Shown one piece after another: positions 37,798 to 49,841 of a stretch of 64,000 bases of DNA (position 1 is its first letter; each line of letters opens with the position of its first letter). The notes beneath the pieces were generated by a model, which ran no database searches, had not been told where the DNA came from, and saw nothing but the letters and a program-made list of their open reading frames with translations. Source of the DNA: Diphasiastrum complanatum (Eukaryota > Streptophyta > Lycopodiopsida > Lycopodiales > Lycopodiaceae); NCBI GenBank assembly GCA_029204225.1, contig CM055113.1, positions 26,093,462-26,157,461 of the forward strand, read 5' to 3'. The position numbers and the translations under genes are program-made.

Positions 37798-37898
<101 letters not shown>

Positions 37899-38364
37899 CA
37901 AATCTCTCGCTCCGCATGAAAACATAACCAATACACAACACATAAACTATGATCTTGTAAATTAAATTAATAGGACTAGGTTAAGATCCTACCAATCAGA
38001 GTAGCACAAACTAGTAAGCATGAAATATAAATCAAGATTCTATGAATTAGGGTAGCATGAACTGGTAATCATGAAACATAAACAAATGGCATCACACATG
38101 CACATGCACACTCTAAACCCTAAAACCATAACACACACGAGGATAAAAAACAACAACATAGTAGAGTGCTAATCAAAACTCCCCAACTATACGGTTATAT
38201 TCTATTCCAGAATGTCACCTCATGCTCCCTCCCTATGGCGTTTGGGCTTTCTTATGGAAGTTATCGTCCAACAAAAAACATTTGAAACACACCTATATCG
38301 GAAGAAAACAAGGGCTACACACCTTCCTAGAATTGGAAGTCTTGGTTATCTTTAACTCCTTCAT

Positions 38365-38407
<43 letters not shown>

Positions 38408-38560
38408 CTCTATTTCTAAATCAGAGTAGCACAAAGGTTTTGCGAATTAGGGTAGCATGAACTGGTAATCATGAAACATAAATGATTGGCATCACACACG
38501 CACATGCACACTCTAAACCCTAAAATCATAACACACACGAGGATAAAAAAAAGAAAGAAC

Positions 38561-40230
38561 AACTGATCTTCAATGAAGATAACATCCCGATTAGTGAATA
38601 TCTTCAACTCGATGGGATTAAACAAGTTGTAGGCTTGATCTGAAGTAATGTAGTTGATGAAAACACATTTGATACTCTGGAAGTTGAGCTTCTTTCTGAG
38701 ATCACAAGGAATCTGCACAAAAGCAGTACATCCAAAAACTCGTAAGTTTGATAAAGAAGGTATGGAACCTGTCCAAACTTCGAAAGTCCAACCCAGAAGG
38801 ACTTCGAAAGTGTTGCATGTGATAACATGCACTTTGCTGATTCAACTAAGGTTCTGTTCTTTCTCTTAGCAAGACCATTTGATTGAGGCGAATAGGAGGT
38901 AATGTATTGTTGCTCAATGTCGTTGTTAAGGAAATACTCCTTGAATTCGGTGGAGATGTATTCTCCCCCGTTATCTGAACTTAGTGCTTTGATTCGTTTT
39001 CCAGTTTGATTCTTAGCATGCTCTTTGAATTGTCTGAATTTGATGAAAGCCTCTCATTTCTGTTTAATGAAATAAACAGTTGTTCTTCTAGAGAATTCAT
39101 CAATAAAAGTAATGAAATACTTTGCATCTAGAAATGAAGGAGTTTGCATAGGTCCACATATATCTATATGAACAACATCTAACAGATCTTTTGTTGCATG
39201 CCTGTGGTTTGATCTAAAAGGATTCTTAGCCTACCTTCCAAAGATGCAGGTATGATAGACTGGGAGATCGACCTTACCAGAAGGATAGTCGGGATCAAGA
39301 ACCACGGATTGTCTGGACATGTTCAAAACATATGTATAATTCAAGTGTCCTAAGCGATGATGCCATAGTAATGCTTTATTGACTAGAACAAAGGTTTTCA
39401 AGACTTGACTAGACTCAAAATAACAATGTGCCAATCTATATAAGTATCCTGCCTCTTGCCGAGTGCAAGGATCTTATTACTCTTATCAATAATTTTGCAT
39501 TGATCATATTCGAATTCTACCTTATGACCTAAGTCTGTAATTCTACTTACTACTAACATATTTGTAGAGAGTTTCGGAATATATAAGACCTTTGATAGTA
39601 ATTTGAATTGATTATGCTGGAATCATAATCTTACAGTACCTTCACCTTCAGTAGTGTGAGTACTATTGTCACCAAGATGAAAAAATTTCTTCGTGCCATA
39701 TGGCATGTAGGAGTTGAAAATCTCACGATGATTGGTCATGTGTTGAGTTGCTCTAGAACCCAGAAACCATGAATCATCCAAAATTGCGCTTTGATCTTTG
39801 ACCATGAATGCGCCTTCGTCCACTTCAACCTGGGGAGATGATGAAACTGTGTTTCCTTGTTGATCAAGTTGCTTGGCTACTTTCTTCGCTTGGAGAATTT
39901 GACAATCCTTGATTTCATGGTTATTGCGCTTGCAATACCTACAAAACATCTTCTTCTTCAACTGTGGATTTGATGATTGTTCTTGACTTTGAGTCTATTT
40001 TGATTCATTGTAGCCTTCTTGGAGATTTTCTGCTTCTATCTCTTAGAGCCTTTGTTGACATATAGAGCCTGAGAGGAGGAAGTAGACAAAGTGTCTTGAC
40101 TTATTCTATTGTCTTCTTGCAGCAACATAGTGATAACTCTAGTAAGAGTTAAATCTGAGTGTGTCGATATGATCATCACCTAGTTCTCATATGTAGAGGG
40201 CAAGCTTGAATGCAATGTCATAATTGCGTG
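38561..40230 (-). pseudogene. Copia-A gag to integrase remnant (right arm)
   Basis: Minus-strand partner of 1-1095, extending further 5'. From 40230 down: gag tail (TLHSSLPSTYEN), CCHC knuckle CRYCKRNNHEIKDC (39961 frame), protease region where the Asp-Ser-Gly site is replaced (WFLGSRATQHM, so no catalytic Asp), pre-integrase LLWHHRLGHLNY, then integrase pieces with stops. It ends at VIFIEDQ, where about 1.8 kb present in the left arm (RT region) is missing and array sequence follows. Confidence 0.85.
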
Positions 40231-40985
40231 AAAGATAGGTGTGTGAAAGATGGGTCGAACTCGAAAAGAAACGAACTCAAATGAAAATAATTCGAATGTC
40301 TAGAAAGAAATCTTTTCGTGTGCAGCGGAATTAACTATCTTTCTCTTTCTCTATGCATGACTACGCCTATCAATTTCAAACAAAACAATAGTGATATAAA
40401 TCACGTTTGATCTTATAGTAACTAACCTTGAAATCATCAATACTACAGTGACTACATAGCCAAACAATAATGCATTGAATTATCAGACAGATGATTTGTT
40501 GCGAATCACTAGACAAATAATTAGTCGCAAAGAACTATAGAAACGCATACATTCTGAGACGAAGCTGAACGCAATAAAAGATAGTATTGATTTAGTATGA
40601 AAATGAAACAGAAGTAAATGAGTACAATAAATTGCGGATCAAAGCCACGTACTCTATGCTATCTCTTAGCATCTAATTGGCCGTAAATAGTCTGTCTGCA
40701 TAAATGAACCAAAATTGTCACTCTGCAAAAATGAACTAAAATTGCCACAGGCGAGGGTGTCGCAAAAAGGCGACAGTGTCGGCATTTTGCGAAAAACCCA
40801 TCAGTATCCTTAAATCTGATTTGGGGTTGCCCCACACTTTTCCATAGTCATTTCCTTAACATTTGAGGCACTTTGAAAATGCAAAACATGCGACTCTGCA
40901 TATTTACTCGCAATTCCCGATAGGTGAAAAATGTGAAAAAGATGACATTGTTGTCAAACTCCGTGTATTTCTGCAGACTATGTAA
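40231..40985. other. No gene seen
   Basis: A/T-rich sequence 5' of Copia-A gag. It may contain that element's leader or LTR, but no primer site or LTR terminus was recognised. No coding frame. Confidence 0.45.
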
Positions 40986-41664
40986 AAACACTGGCCAAGT
41001 TGCCAGTATTTCAAGTTACTTAGAAATGTACACCCAAATTTCATTTCAGTTTACGCATTATAATCTTGGTACAACCAGAATATTGAACTAAATACAAGAC
41101 GGGAATAACACGCTCCGCTCCATACTAGGGCCTATTAATAATCATATTCAATCATTAGTCGGGTACTAGCTACTCACTTGGCTCTTATAAGATCAATGTT
41201 CCAGAAGAAGCGGTACTATCTACAAGTGGCATCTAGATGATGGTTCCATCAATCGAAGAGTGAACTACTCTTGAAGTTGAAAATTCAACACACAAATCTC
41301 AACACAAAATAATTGGTTAGCTTCAATTTTCTTCGTTCGACAAGACATGCATACCCTCAACAGGCCCTTGCAACAAGGGTAACTCCACCTACAGTCGATT
41401 TAAACAGTGCTCTTCAACATTCTTATGCATTAGTTAAAACTAGAGGGATAAAAAAAAACAAGAAGAGATTTTGATGCATGTTCACAAGTACGTCCATCAC
41501 AAGGCTTAAGTTGTCAAAATATTTCAGTAATCTTTGTATATGATTATTGAAGATATATATCACTCAATATTATCCCTACGACATCTATAGGTGGGGATTC
41601 ATTTTTTAAGTAAGATCAGCTCCAAGAGCATGCTGCTTCAGATGCTCAATTTCTGAAAATCATG

Positions 41665-41668
<4 letters not shown>
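40986..41668 (+). repeat. Repeat R, copy 3 (shortened)
   Basis: Direct-orientation copy of 9690-10534, starting ctggccaagttgccagtattt and running to the AG tract. It lacks about 170 bp in the middle (between aacaagaaga and gattttgatgc), leaving a clean join. Confidence 0.7.

Positions 41669-41735
<67 letters not shown>
41669..41735. repeat. (AG)n microsatellite
   Basis: About 67 bp at the end of repeat R copy 3. The sequence just after it (gcactttgacaattttt) matches the other two copies for a short distance, then diverges. Confidence 0.95.
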
Positions 41736-41736
<1 letters not shown>

Positions 41737-42680
41737 ACTTTGACAATTTTTCTCCTTCAATATACAATTTTCTGGGTTTAGGGTTTACAATAGAATGCTA
41801 GACCTGGCAGCTAATCAACACACACATATTTATAAAGTTTATGAACGGATCACATTCGAAATTTGCCTTTGATTAGGATCATGCAAAAGATAATAAATAA
41901 CTTTTTCTTTTTGCTCATGCAATTTGCACTTCGACATACTAATTTTGAAATGGCAACAATGCATGTTACTTTAGTAGCCCTCAATTGATGATGGTTCAGC
42001 CTTAAAAATTAAGACCACTACCACATATTAATATCCTTTAACGTTGACTTTGTATCAAACTCCGTGGTTGACCGACCTCAACACATAGTATTTATTGCCT
42101 TTTGCAAGGCAAGGCCAAAAAGCAATGAGGTAAAGGTGATGTTGCCCAAGTTGGGTAATGAGCATTTAACCAATTGGGAAAAAACAAAATTGAGGCACGT
42201 ATGTTCTTATTCTTAGACGCCTGCAAGAGACTACCCTTGCTCTTTCCTTAACGCTGAAAAAATAGTCGCAAATGCAAATTCATTCACGTAAGGTGAACTT
42301 GGTGCATGTTTCTTTATGGGAGTTTCAACACGCCCCCTATAATAATGGATAGACTAGGTCAAGCAACTGACTTAGTTGCTCTATTCCACAACATTAGACG
42401 CAAATTCCTCTGTCCCAAGTCTTCACGAGCCCATATAAATAAAATGTGCTCTTCCCTACTGTCATTCACAAATTCCCAAGCATAATTGCACTGCACTGCT
42501 CTGCTCTGCTCCATCTCATAATTCATATCCCCTCGTCGTCTCATCTGTGAGCCCACAATTCGTCAACATACCATATATACATACAACACTACTCTAGTAA
42601 AGGCTGATTCAGAAATTATTCTAATGGCACAGAGGCGAGGAATTCACCCCGGGATTCAGCTATGCAACCTGTGCTGCTGA
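41736..42680. other. No gene seen
   Basis: A/T-rich sequence before Copia-E. No recognisable protein, LTR or repeat partner. Confidence 0.45.
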
Positions 42681-45558
42681 TGATACTATGTATGATGGCC
42701 ATCAATGCTTGGTACATAGACAGTGGAGCCTCTTCACATATGTGCTGTTCAAAGGAGTCATTTGACTCTATCTTATCTTTCAAAGGACTCAAGAGATCTA
42801 TTTACACAGCTAATAATCATGAGTGTCCAATAGAAGGAATTGGCAACATTCCATTGAGACTTGCTTCTTCAAAAGTTCTTGCACTTTCTAATGTTCTTTT
42901 CATTCCAAAATTTACAAAGAACTTAATTAGTGTGGGAAGTTGCTTGATAATGGTTGTGATGTAAAGTTGAACCCCAATACTTGTTTTATCAAGAGAAAAG
43001 ATGAGATCCTTGCTGATGGAAGTAGATGTGGTGGAATTTTTAAGTTGAATTCTTATGAGAATGCAAACCTTTGTGAAGTTGCTTTGTTATCTAAGGAGGA
43101 GCTGTGGCATAGAAGGTTGGGACATCCTAACTTTACATCTATGTCTTCTATGGTTAAGAAGGATAAGGCTATTGGTCTTCCAAAATCTCTTTCTAAAGAT
43201 TTCAAGCCTTGTGAGGCTTGTGCCATTGCAAAGTCACACAGAAAGCCATATCAGAAGTCTTTTATAAAGACTACTTATCCATTGGAACTCATACATTCAG
43301 ATGTACATTTTTTCTCTTCTAAAAGTATTGGTGGTGCAACATGTTTTGTCACCTTTATTGATGACTTTACTAGATACACTTGTATCTACTTTCTTCAAAG
43401 GCTATGGTTTTTTATCACTTCCTTATCTTAAAAGCTTATGTAGAAAAACAGTTTTCTTGCAAAGTTAAAGCTTTAAGATGCGATGGAGGAGGTGAATATA
43501 TCTCCAGCAAGTTTCATAATTATTGTGAAGGTGATGGAATAAAGAGAGAATTTTCTTGTGCCTATTCTCCATCCCAAAATGGAGTAGCTGAGAGGAAAAA
43601 CAGATCTTTATGTGAATGTGCTAAAGCAATTCGAGTAGCAGCTTCTTTGCCTATTGAATATTGGGGTGAAGCTATAAATTGTGCAAACTATTTGTGCAAT
43701 AGATTACCTCACAATGCTCTTGCTGGAAAAACACCTTTTGAAGTCTTGTTTCAGAAAAAACCTAAGGTAGATCACCTCAGAGTTTTTGGTTGTACTTGCT
43801 TTGTTAATATGCCCTTGGAAACAAGGAAAAGAGATGATCCTAATTCTGTTAAAGGGATCATGGTTGGATATGCATCCAACAAGAAAGCTTACAGGATCTA
43901 TGTTCCCTCTACCTCAACTACAATTGAGAGTAGAGATGTGATATTCCATGAAGATCAAAAATACATTCTTGAGAAGGCTGAGTTCAAATATTCTCACAAA
44001 GATACTCCAATCATCACCCTTGAAGATCATCATGGAGAGATGGGGCCGAGATTTGAGGAGGAGTCACCTCGAATTTTTTCACCAAGGAGATCTCAAAGAG
44101 AAAGATCCGAGCCTAGAAGGCTTACCTATAAAGATAGAGGAAAGCAAGTGAAAATCAACTCCACTAATTGTGCCTATTTTATTTCTCATGAGGAGCCGAA
44201 GGATGTATATGATGCTATCAACTCAAAGGAATGGTACCTTGCCATGAAGGAAGAATATGATGCTTTGATGGCCAATAATACATGGGAGCTTGTGGATCTT
44301 CCATCCAACAAGAATACCATTGGTTGCAAATAGGTTTTTCGACTATGTTTCTAATGCAATTCTAAATGGCTATCTAGAAGAAGAGATCTATATGGATCAA
44401 CCTATTGGGTTCATCCATGATGAGGGAAAGGTTTGCTTGCTCTTCAAAAGTTTATATGGATTAAAGAAAGCTCCAAGGTCATGGTATTCTCGACTTAACA
44501 CCTTTCTTGAGTCACTAGGATTTAATCTTAGTAACTATGATCCTTCCTTATATGTCAAGTTTTTTGATAAAGATATTGTCATCCTTCTTATTTATGTTGA
44601 TGATATCATTCTGACAGGAAGTTGTATCAAGTTAGTTGAGGAAACCAAGATTGCACTTGGAAAAGAGTTCAAGATGCAAGATCTTGGAAAAATTCACTAT
44701 ATTCTAGGATTAGAGATTGACTTTCTTAAAGATAAAGCTTTTGTATGTAAATCTAAGTACGCTCTTTCAATGTTAAAAAAGTTCAATATGTTGAATTGTA
44801 AGAGTATAGAAACACCTATGGAGCAAAATGTAAAGGACTCTAACAAAGGTGATGAAAGATCCTTTGAGGACATCACACTTTTTTGAAGTCTTATAGGCTC
44901 CTTAACTTGGCTCACAATAACTAGACCTGACATAAGCTTTAGTATTCATAAGTTGAGCCAGGCTATGCAAAATCCTTCAGTTTATCATTGGAAAAAGGCC
45001 AAGAGAGTGCTTAGATATATATCTTCAACTTTTGATTTTGGTTTATTGTATAAAAGTGAGGATCTTTCTATTATTGGTTATTCTGACTCGGATTTTGCAA
45101 GTGATAGAGCAGATCGAAAATCTACAAGTGCTTATGTCATATATCTTGGAGGAAACTTGATATCTTGGCTTTCCAAAAAACAAGATACTCTATCACTCTC
45201 ATCATGTGAAGTTGAATACAAAGCGCTCATTACAACAACAAAGGAACTGCTTTGGATCAAAAGGTTACTAGTGGAGATAAAGATAATTATGGAAGAAAAT
45301 ATACCTATGATCATGTGTGACAACATTTCAGCTCAAGCCCTTGCCAACAACCCAATATTCCATGCAAGGAACAAACATATCAAAGTTGCACATCACTTTT
45401 TGAGAGAGAAGCTCATTGGAGGTGAAATCAAATTGGAGCACATCGACACATCATCTTGCATTACAGATATGCTCACCGAACCTTTGAGCAAAAGTTCCTT
45501 CAACAAGCATAGAGCCAACCTTGGAGTTATACCAAGATCCATGTTCAAATCAATATAG
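42681..45558 (+). pseudogene. Copia-E polyprotein remnant (protease to RNase H)
   Basis: Same family as Copia-D. Truncated 5': it opens at the protease site WYIDSGASSHM. Then come LWHRRLGHPNFTSM, integrase residues IHSDVHF, RCDGGGEY and NGVAERKNR, and HLRVFGCTCFVNMP. At about 44332 the frame meets TAG right after KNTIGCK and about 65 codons of RT are missing, including the first catalytic Asp. RT resumes at YLEEEIYMDQPIGF with YGLKKAPRSWYSRL and YVDDIILTG. TGA at 44884-44886, then RNase H (GYSDSDFASD, SSCEVEYKAL, MCDNISAQALANN) to the stop at 45558. Frameshifts near 42945 and 43400. Not functional. Confidence 0.9.
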
Positions 45559-45575
45559 ATCATTGTTAGGAGGAG

Positions 45576-46350
45576 TGTTAAAATTAAAAAACAATCCATA
45601 TTGATTTCTTGGCTTGCTACAAATGTTGTACCATGCAAGTATGTAGCTCATTAATGCAAAATGCCAAGTTTGGCCTACATAGAACTCGAGCTACATGGTT
45701 ATGTATTATCTAGTTTGATAAATGCAACTTGCATATAATTTGTAGACATAGAATTAGCATGATTATGCTTGCAGAAACTCGTGGCAACTCACATGCATTA
45801 ATTGTAAGTGATCCATAGTGACATGCAAGGCATGCACAAAGTTTAATGGACACATGCATGATGATTTGGACATTTCTAGTTAGAACTAGTACACTTGTAA
45901 ATAGTTGGTAGAATTTCAGGCGTGACAAGTGACAAATGTCACATAGACTCTAGATGTCACTTTAGATGTCATTTTGGAATGGATAGATATGGTTCTACCT
46001 CGAGCTACCTCAATCTCCATAAATATGTGTAGCTCTCCACACAATCAATGATGAAGAACCCAAGTTTTGTAGCTATCTCATGCCATTTTGGATCTAAACA
46101 AATATTGCTTGTTATCTCTCTAGCTCTCTCTCTCTAACTCGTGTTGAGGCTAATGCACATACACTGAAATCTTGTATTTTTTCATTCTTTGATTCATTGC
46201 TATTATATTCTGTTGATTAGCATGCTAGATTGTGGATTAGCCATTTCTTCTTAACTAGATTTTGTTGATCAATCTAGAATCAAGTTATAGTGCCAATCAC
46301 AAAGCTTAATTAAGATCAGTCACTCTTGTGGACATTCCCCACACGTGTGA
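45576..46350 (+). mobile_element. Copia-E 3' LTR
   Basis: Begins TGTTAAAATTAAAAAAC directly after the purine tract ggaggag (45569-45575). The 3' end is approximate: the sequence around ccccacacgtgtgaattc resembles the end of the Copia-D LTR, so the LTR probably ends within about 30 bases of 46350. It contains the palindrome CACACGTGTG at 46340-46349. The matching 5' LTR is absent. Confidence 0.65.
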
Positions 46351-47143
46351 ATTCTGGAAATTTTGTCACTTATGAGATATATAATCAGTTGTGATCTTTG
46401 TCACGATACAGTTGATTTGGACATATTAGGTGTACTTCATGCACCGAGGGTAAGGAATCAATCATCAAAGCCTGACGGTTCGAACATAGTTCCTTCTCTG
46501 TTGAGTTTCTTTGCATTCCCTTTGACTCGACTACACATATTTTTTCCACAACACTTATAAAAACAAATTCCATCCAAAGAGATCAATGGGGCAAGACAAA
46601 ACTCAACAATAGTGGCAATGTGCCTTGATAAGTTAGTTTTTTAGTTGATCGTAGTCTATTAGTATCATTTATTTGTGATGTAATATTAATCTCATGATAT
46701 TATCAATCCAAGCATCATCCATAGCCGATCGATGTTTTCTTCTAGAGTGATTTATGAAAACATTAAAAGGCTTTGTAAGGCGAAGGGTAAGGCATAGGGC
46801 AGCATGGTGGAAGGGTGGCTAGTGCAAGAATTCATAGTCTCTACCATGGAGGTCATTATATTCCTCATGTTTGGGAAAAGAAGAATGAAAAGAAGGATGA
46901 TCTATGTCTTTTTGGGAAAAGAAGGATGATTTGTGTTTTTTGGGGGGGAGAGAGAGAGAGAGAGGAGAAATTTGTAAGGGGATGCAATTTTAAAGTTAGC
47001 CATATCTAATAAACCACTCACATGCTTAACTAGTACTTATTATGTATTTTACATGTTCAACACATCTTGACATATATTATCAATCAAAATTATTTCACTG
47101 ATACATTTCGTTATTTTTTTTTTAGTACCAAAATACAATATGC
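46351..47143. other. No gene seen
   Basis: No convincing frame. Contains a short AG tract near 46948-46963. Confidence 0.45.
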
Positions 47144-47326
47144 ATGGACGACATTTTCTTGTGGAGCACATTGATAAAAATAGAAACACATATGACTGTG
47201 GAGTCACGACAAATATTACTCAAGGGAGTTGACCAAGCACGATATTGTGGGACAGTCAATGATATCTTGGAAATTGGATTTAGGCAATTCAAACTTTCAA
47301 AATTTGATGTAATTAAAACTATTTAA
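47144..47326 (+). pseudogene. Possible DUF4216-like fragment of a CACTA element
   Basis: 60-codon frame with ARYCGTVNDILEIGFRQFKL followed by SKFDV. This resembles the YYGvl.dIiELdY...vvLFkCdW pattern of DUF4216, a domain found downstream of TNP2 in many plant CACTA transposons. It is isolated, and no TNP2 sequence adjoins it. Weak identification based on pattern only. Confidence 0.35.
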
Positions 47327-49169
47327 GATTATTTGTAATGGTCTAGATGACATGCGACGAAAGTTGAGGACAACTATTTTGTTATTGACTACACTAAGCT
47401 TTGGACATATTAGTCAAGTGATAAATTTGTAGTTCCTCAACAATGTGAGCAAGTACATAAATGTGTTCAATTGCAAATAGTCACAATTATTGCCCTTTTT
47501 GTGTTAATTAGTTAATCTTCTATATATAAATTGTATATGTATATATGTACTTCAGCTCAAGCAATTATAACATACACTACTTTATTAAATGTGTGCTTCT
47601 TTGTGGACTACAAGAGACCGTAGGCATGCAATTTAGTAGGTGCAAAAGTTGTGCATGTGATGATTTTTATGGCAAGTGAAGAATGAAGTGATGATTGCAA
47701 ATACTTTGTTTGCAAAATTATTGCTCATGAATGCTTGAAAGATATTGTGATGCGAGAGCTTGATAGTATAGTAAAGTGTGGTTTGAATGATACTCACATC
47801 TTTTCCTAACATTTTTATAACTTGTTACAAGAAAGAGCAATTTTCCATACACTAACATAAATAAACTAATGTGCACAAACTCCCATATTAATATGAACAT
47901 AGATTATAGTTGCCCACACCTAAATTTGGCCATCCTTGGGCATTTCTTTCTCTAAAAACTCTATTTCCTAGTTGGCACTTGTTATAAGGTCTTTTTTGAA
48001 TTGAAAACTATTCATGGGTTGGTTGATGAGGAGTCTTTTAAACTAGCTACCCAATGCTTTATAAGTTTATTAGAAGCTCTCAAATATATGGACATCCAAG
48101 TCCTATCCTAACGCCTTCCAACATGGGACTTATTGCTAGAATAGAAGTCAATTAGAAATTCATATATAAAATGCAGACTAGACAACTAAGATATGGACAA
48201 CGTCATGACTTCTAATTAGCAAATTACTTTAACAACATTTGGGGCTTGAACTTCAATCAAGCACAGTAGGAACGACTCTTTCAAATTTCCCGTCTGCAGA
48301 AGTAATTTTAATTTGTGGACTACAAAACGATCATAGGTATACAATTGAATGCTGGTTGTGTATGTGATGATTTTATGGCAAGAAAGAATGAACGTGGATC
48401 GCGAATGATCTGCAAACAAATTGGTAGTTCGTGGATGTTGGCGATGATAGAAGTTAATAGCGATCAACATCCTTTGAATGTTACTGTTTTTGGGAATCAG
48501 ATAGAATATTTATAAGATTTTGAGCTTATTTTGTGTGTTAGCCATATATTATAAGATGTTGCATCCAGTGTTTTCTGATCTGTAGTGGTAATGCAACAAA
48601 TCTAAGACGAATTGGAATGTAATGTCATTTGCAAATTTCGTTATGTTTCCTAACACTATATTGTTAATGTTTAGGAACGAGGAAGAGTAACGGGCCCCAT
48701 CCTAGGGCCTTCCCCAATTTAAGGCCCTTGGGCCCGAGGAGGGGGCCCCTGTTTCCCTATAGGTATACCTGCCGAGACTAACAAATTTAAGTTTTGAAAT
48801 TCGCCTTTCAATTGGTAAAATTGAATGAATTCCTTTGGAAGGGCCTGATCACCGCTCCTCTCATTAACACCTCTCATTAACAGCAAGAACAATAAAAATA
48901 ATAAAAGAACCAAGGCGTTTTAACATCTCTTCTTCCTTTTCGCTCTTTCTTTGTTTTCTTCCTTGTTGTTGTTGTTGTGGTAGTTGTGCTACGTTGTAGC
49001 TCTTGTTCCCTCTCGAGTCTCGATTCTCGATTCTAGATCGGAGATCCAAACCCAGCAAAAGCACATCTCAGGGAAAAATCAGAAAAGAAAAGAAAAAAAT
49101 CCAGTAAGCAGGTGGAGCGAAATCTGGATTGGTGTAGAACAAAACGAATTCGATGAGTTACGAGTAGGG
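47327..49169. other. Unannotated; contains a diverged duplication
   Basis: No clear gene. About 130 bp at 47600-47730 (tgtggactacaagagaccgtaggcatgcaat...) recurs in diverged form at 48312-48440 (tgtggactacaaaacgatcataggtatacaat...). Near 48690-48750 a G/C-rich stretch repeats gggcc. The Copia-F insertion site (caaat) is at the right end. Confidence 0.45.
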
Positions 49170-49174
49170 CAAAT
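49170..49174. repeat. Copia-F target site duplication, left
   Basis: caaat, repeated at 55606-55610 directly after the 3' LTR. Confidence 0.9.
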
Positions 49175-49829
49175 TGTGAAAATTGTCAACATTTCCTAGC
49201 TAGTTTGAGGCCTAAATTGGCTAAAATTGTAAATAGTTTTGGTTCTGGAGTTTCACACGTGTGAACCAGGCCACAATGTTTTTATTTACTGTATTTTTTC
49301 AGTATGATGAAGTGTCAAACTTCATACCCTTCAAAATGAGACCATTTTGATGTATTTTGGTCATATAAGCCATTTTTAGCTATTTTTCCTATATAGGGAA
49401 TATCTAGGGTCAAGTACCTTCTAGAGAGAGGAGAGAGAGTCATCTTCCTCATCCATAAATAGTAGGGAAGTCGTGGAGAACAGGTTGGAGAAACCTTTTG
49501 TATGCTTCATTGAGATCAATAGATCATTGTCATTGTTTCTTCCTCCATTGAGAGCATTGTTGTGTGTATTGTCTTCAAGCTATTGTGTATGATCTTAGGT
49601 GCTTTCCAAAAGTGATAGGCTGATGTATTATGGACTGTATAATGCTATTTTGGGCCGCACTTGATATTTATGGAAGTTTCCATTTGTGATAAATGCTTTT
49701 TGATCAAGTTCTTTGCATTCTAGGTAGCATAGAATGTGTTGCCAATTCCTAGCTTATGTAGTTTGGAGTGCAAGCATTCAAGCCAATGATCTTGGAGTTT
49801 AGATCCACTTAGGATCTGTATTTTTCACA
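49175..49829 (+). mobile_element. Copia-F 5' LTR
   Basis: 655 bp. Terminal inverted repeat TGTGAAAA/TTTTCACA. Contains CACACGTGTG (49254-49263) and a candidate TATA box (TATATAG, 49390-49396) followed by a short AG-rich stretch. Transcription probably starts a few tens of bases after the TATA box. Confidence 0.95.
49390..49396 (+). promoter_or_regulatory. Candidate TATA box of Copia-F
   Basis: TATATAG within the 5' LTR; the same motif is at 55166-55172 in the 3' LTR. Position in the LTR fits a U3 promoter. Not experimentally supported. Confidence 0.5.
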
Positions 49830-49841
49830 TGGTATCAGAGC
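49830..49841 (+). other. Copia-F primer binding site
   Basis: TGGTATCAGAGC immediately after the 5' LTR, complementary to the 3' end of plant initiator methionine tRNA. Confidence 0.9.

Noticed and set aside
46430-46500. tRNA-like ggttcgaac near 46480
   Set aside because: Only a T-arm-like motif. No matching acceptor or anticodon stem could be built around it.
46815-47009. Frame at 46815-47009 as a small gene
   Set aside because: Its codons come from a local ttttgggaaaagaaggatgat duplication and an AG tract; no domain seen.
48690-48760. G/C-rich gggcc-repeated stretch as a structured RNA or terminator
   Set aside because: Some self-complementarity, but no conserved context or partner to support a function.
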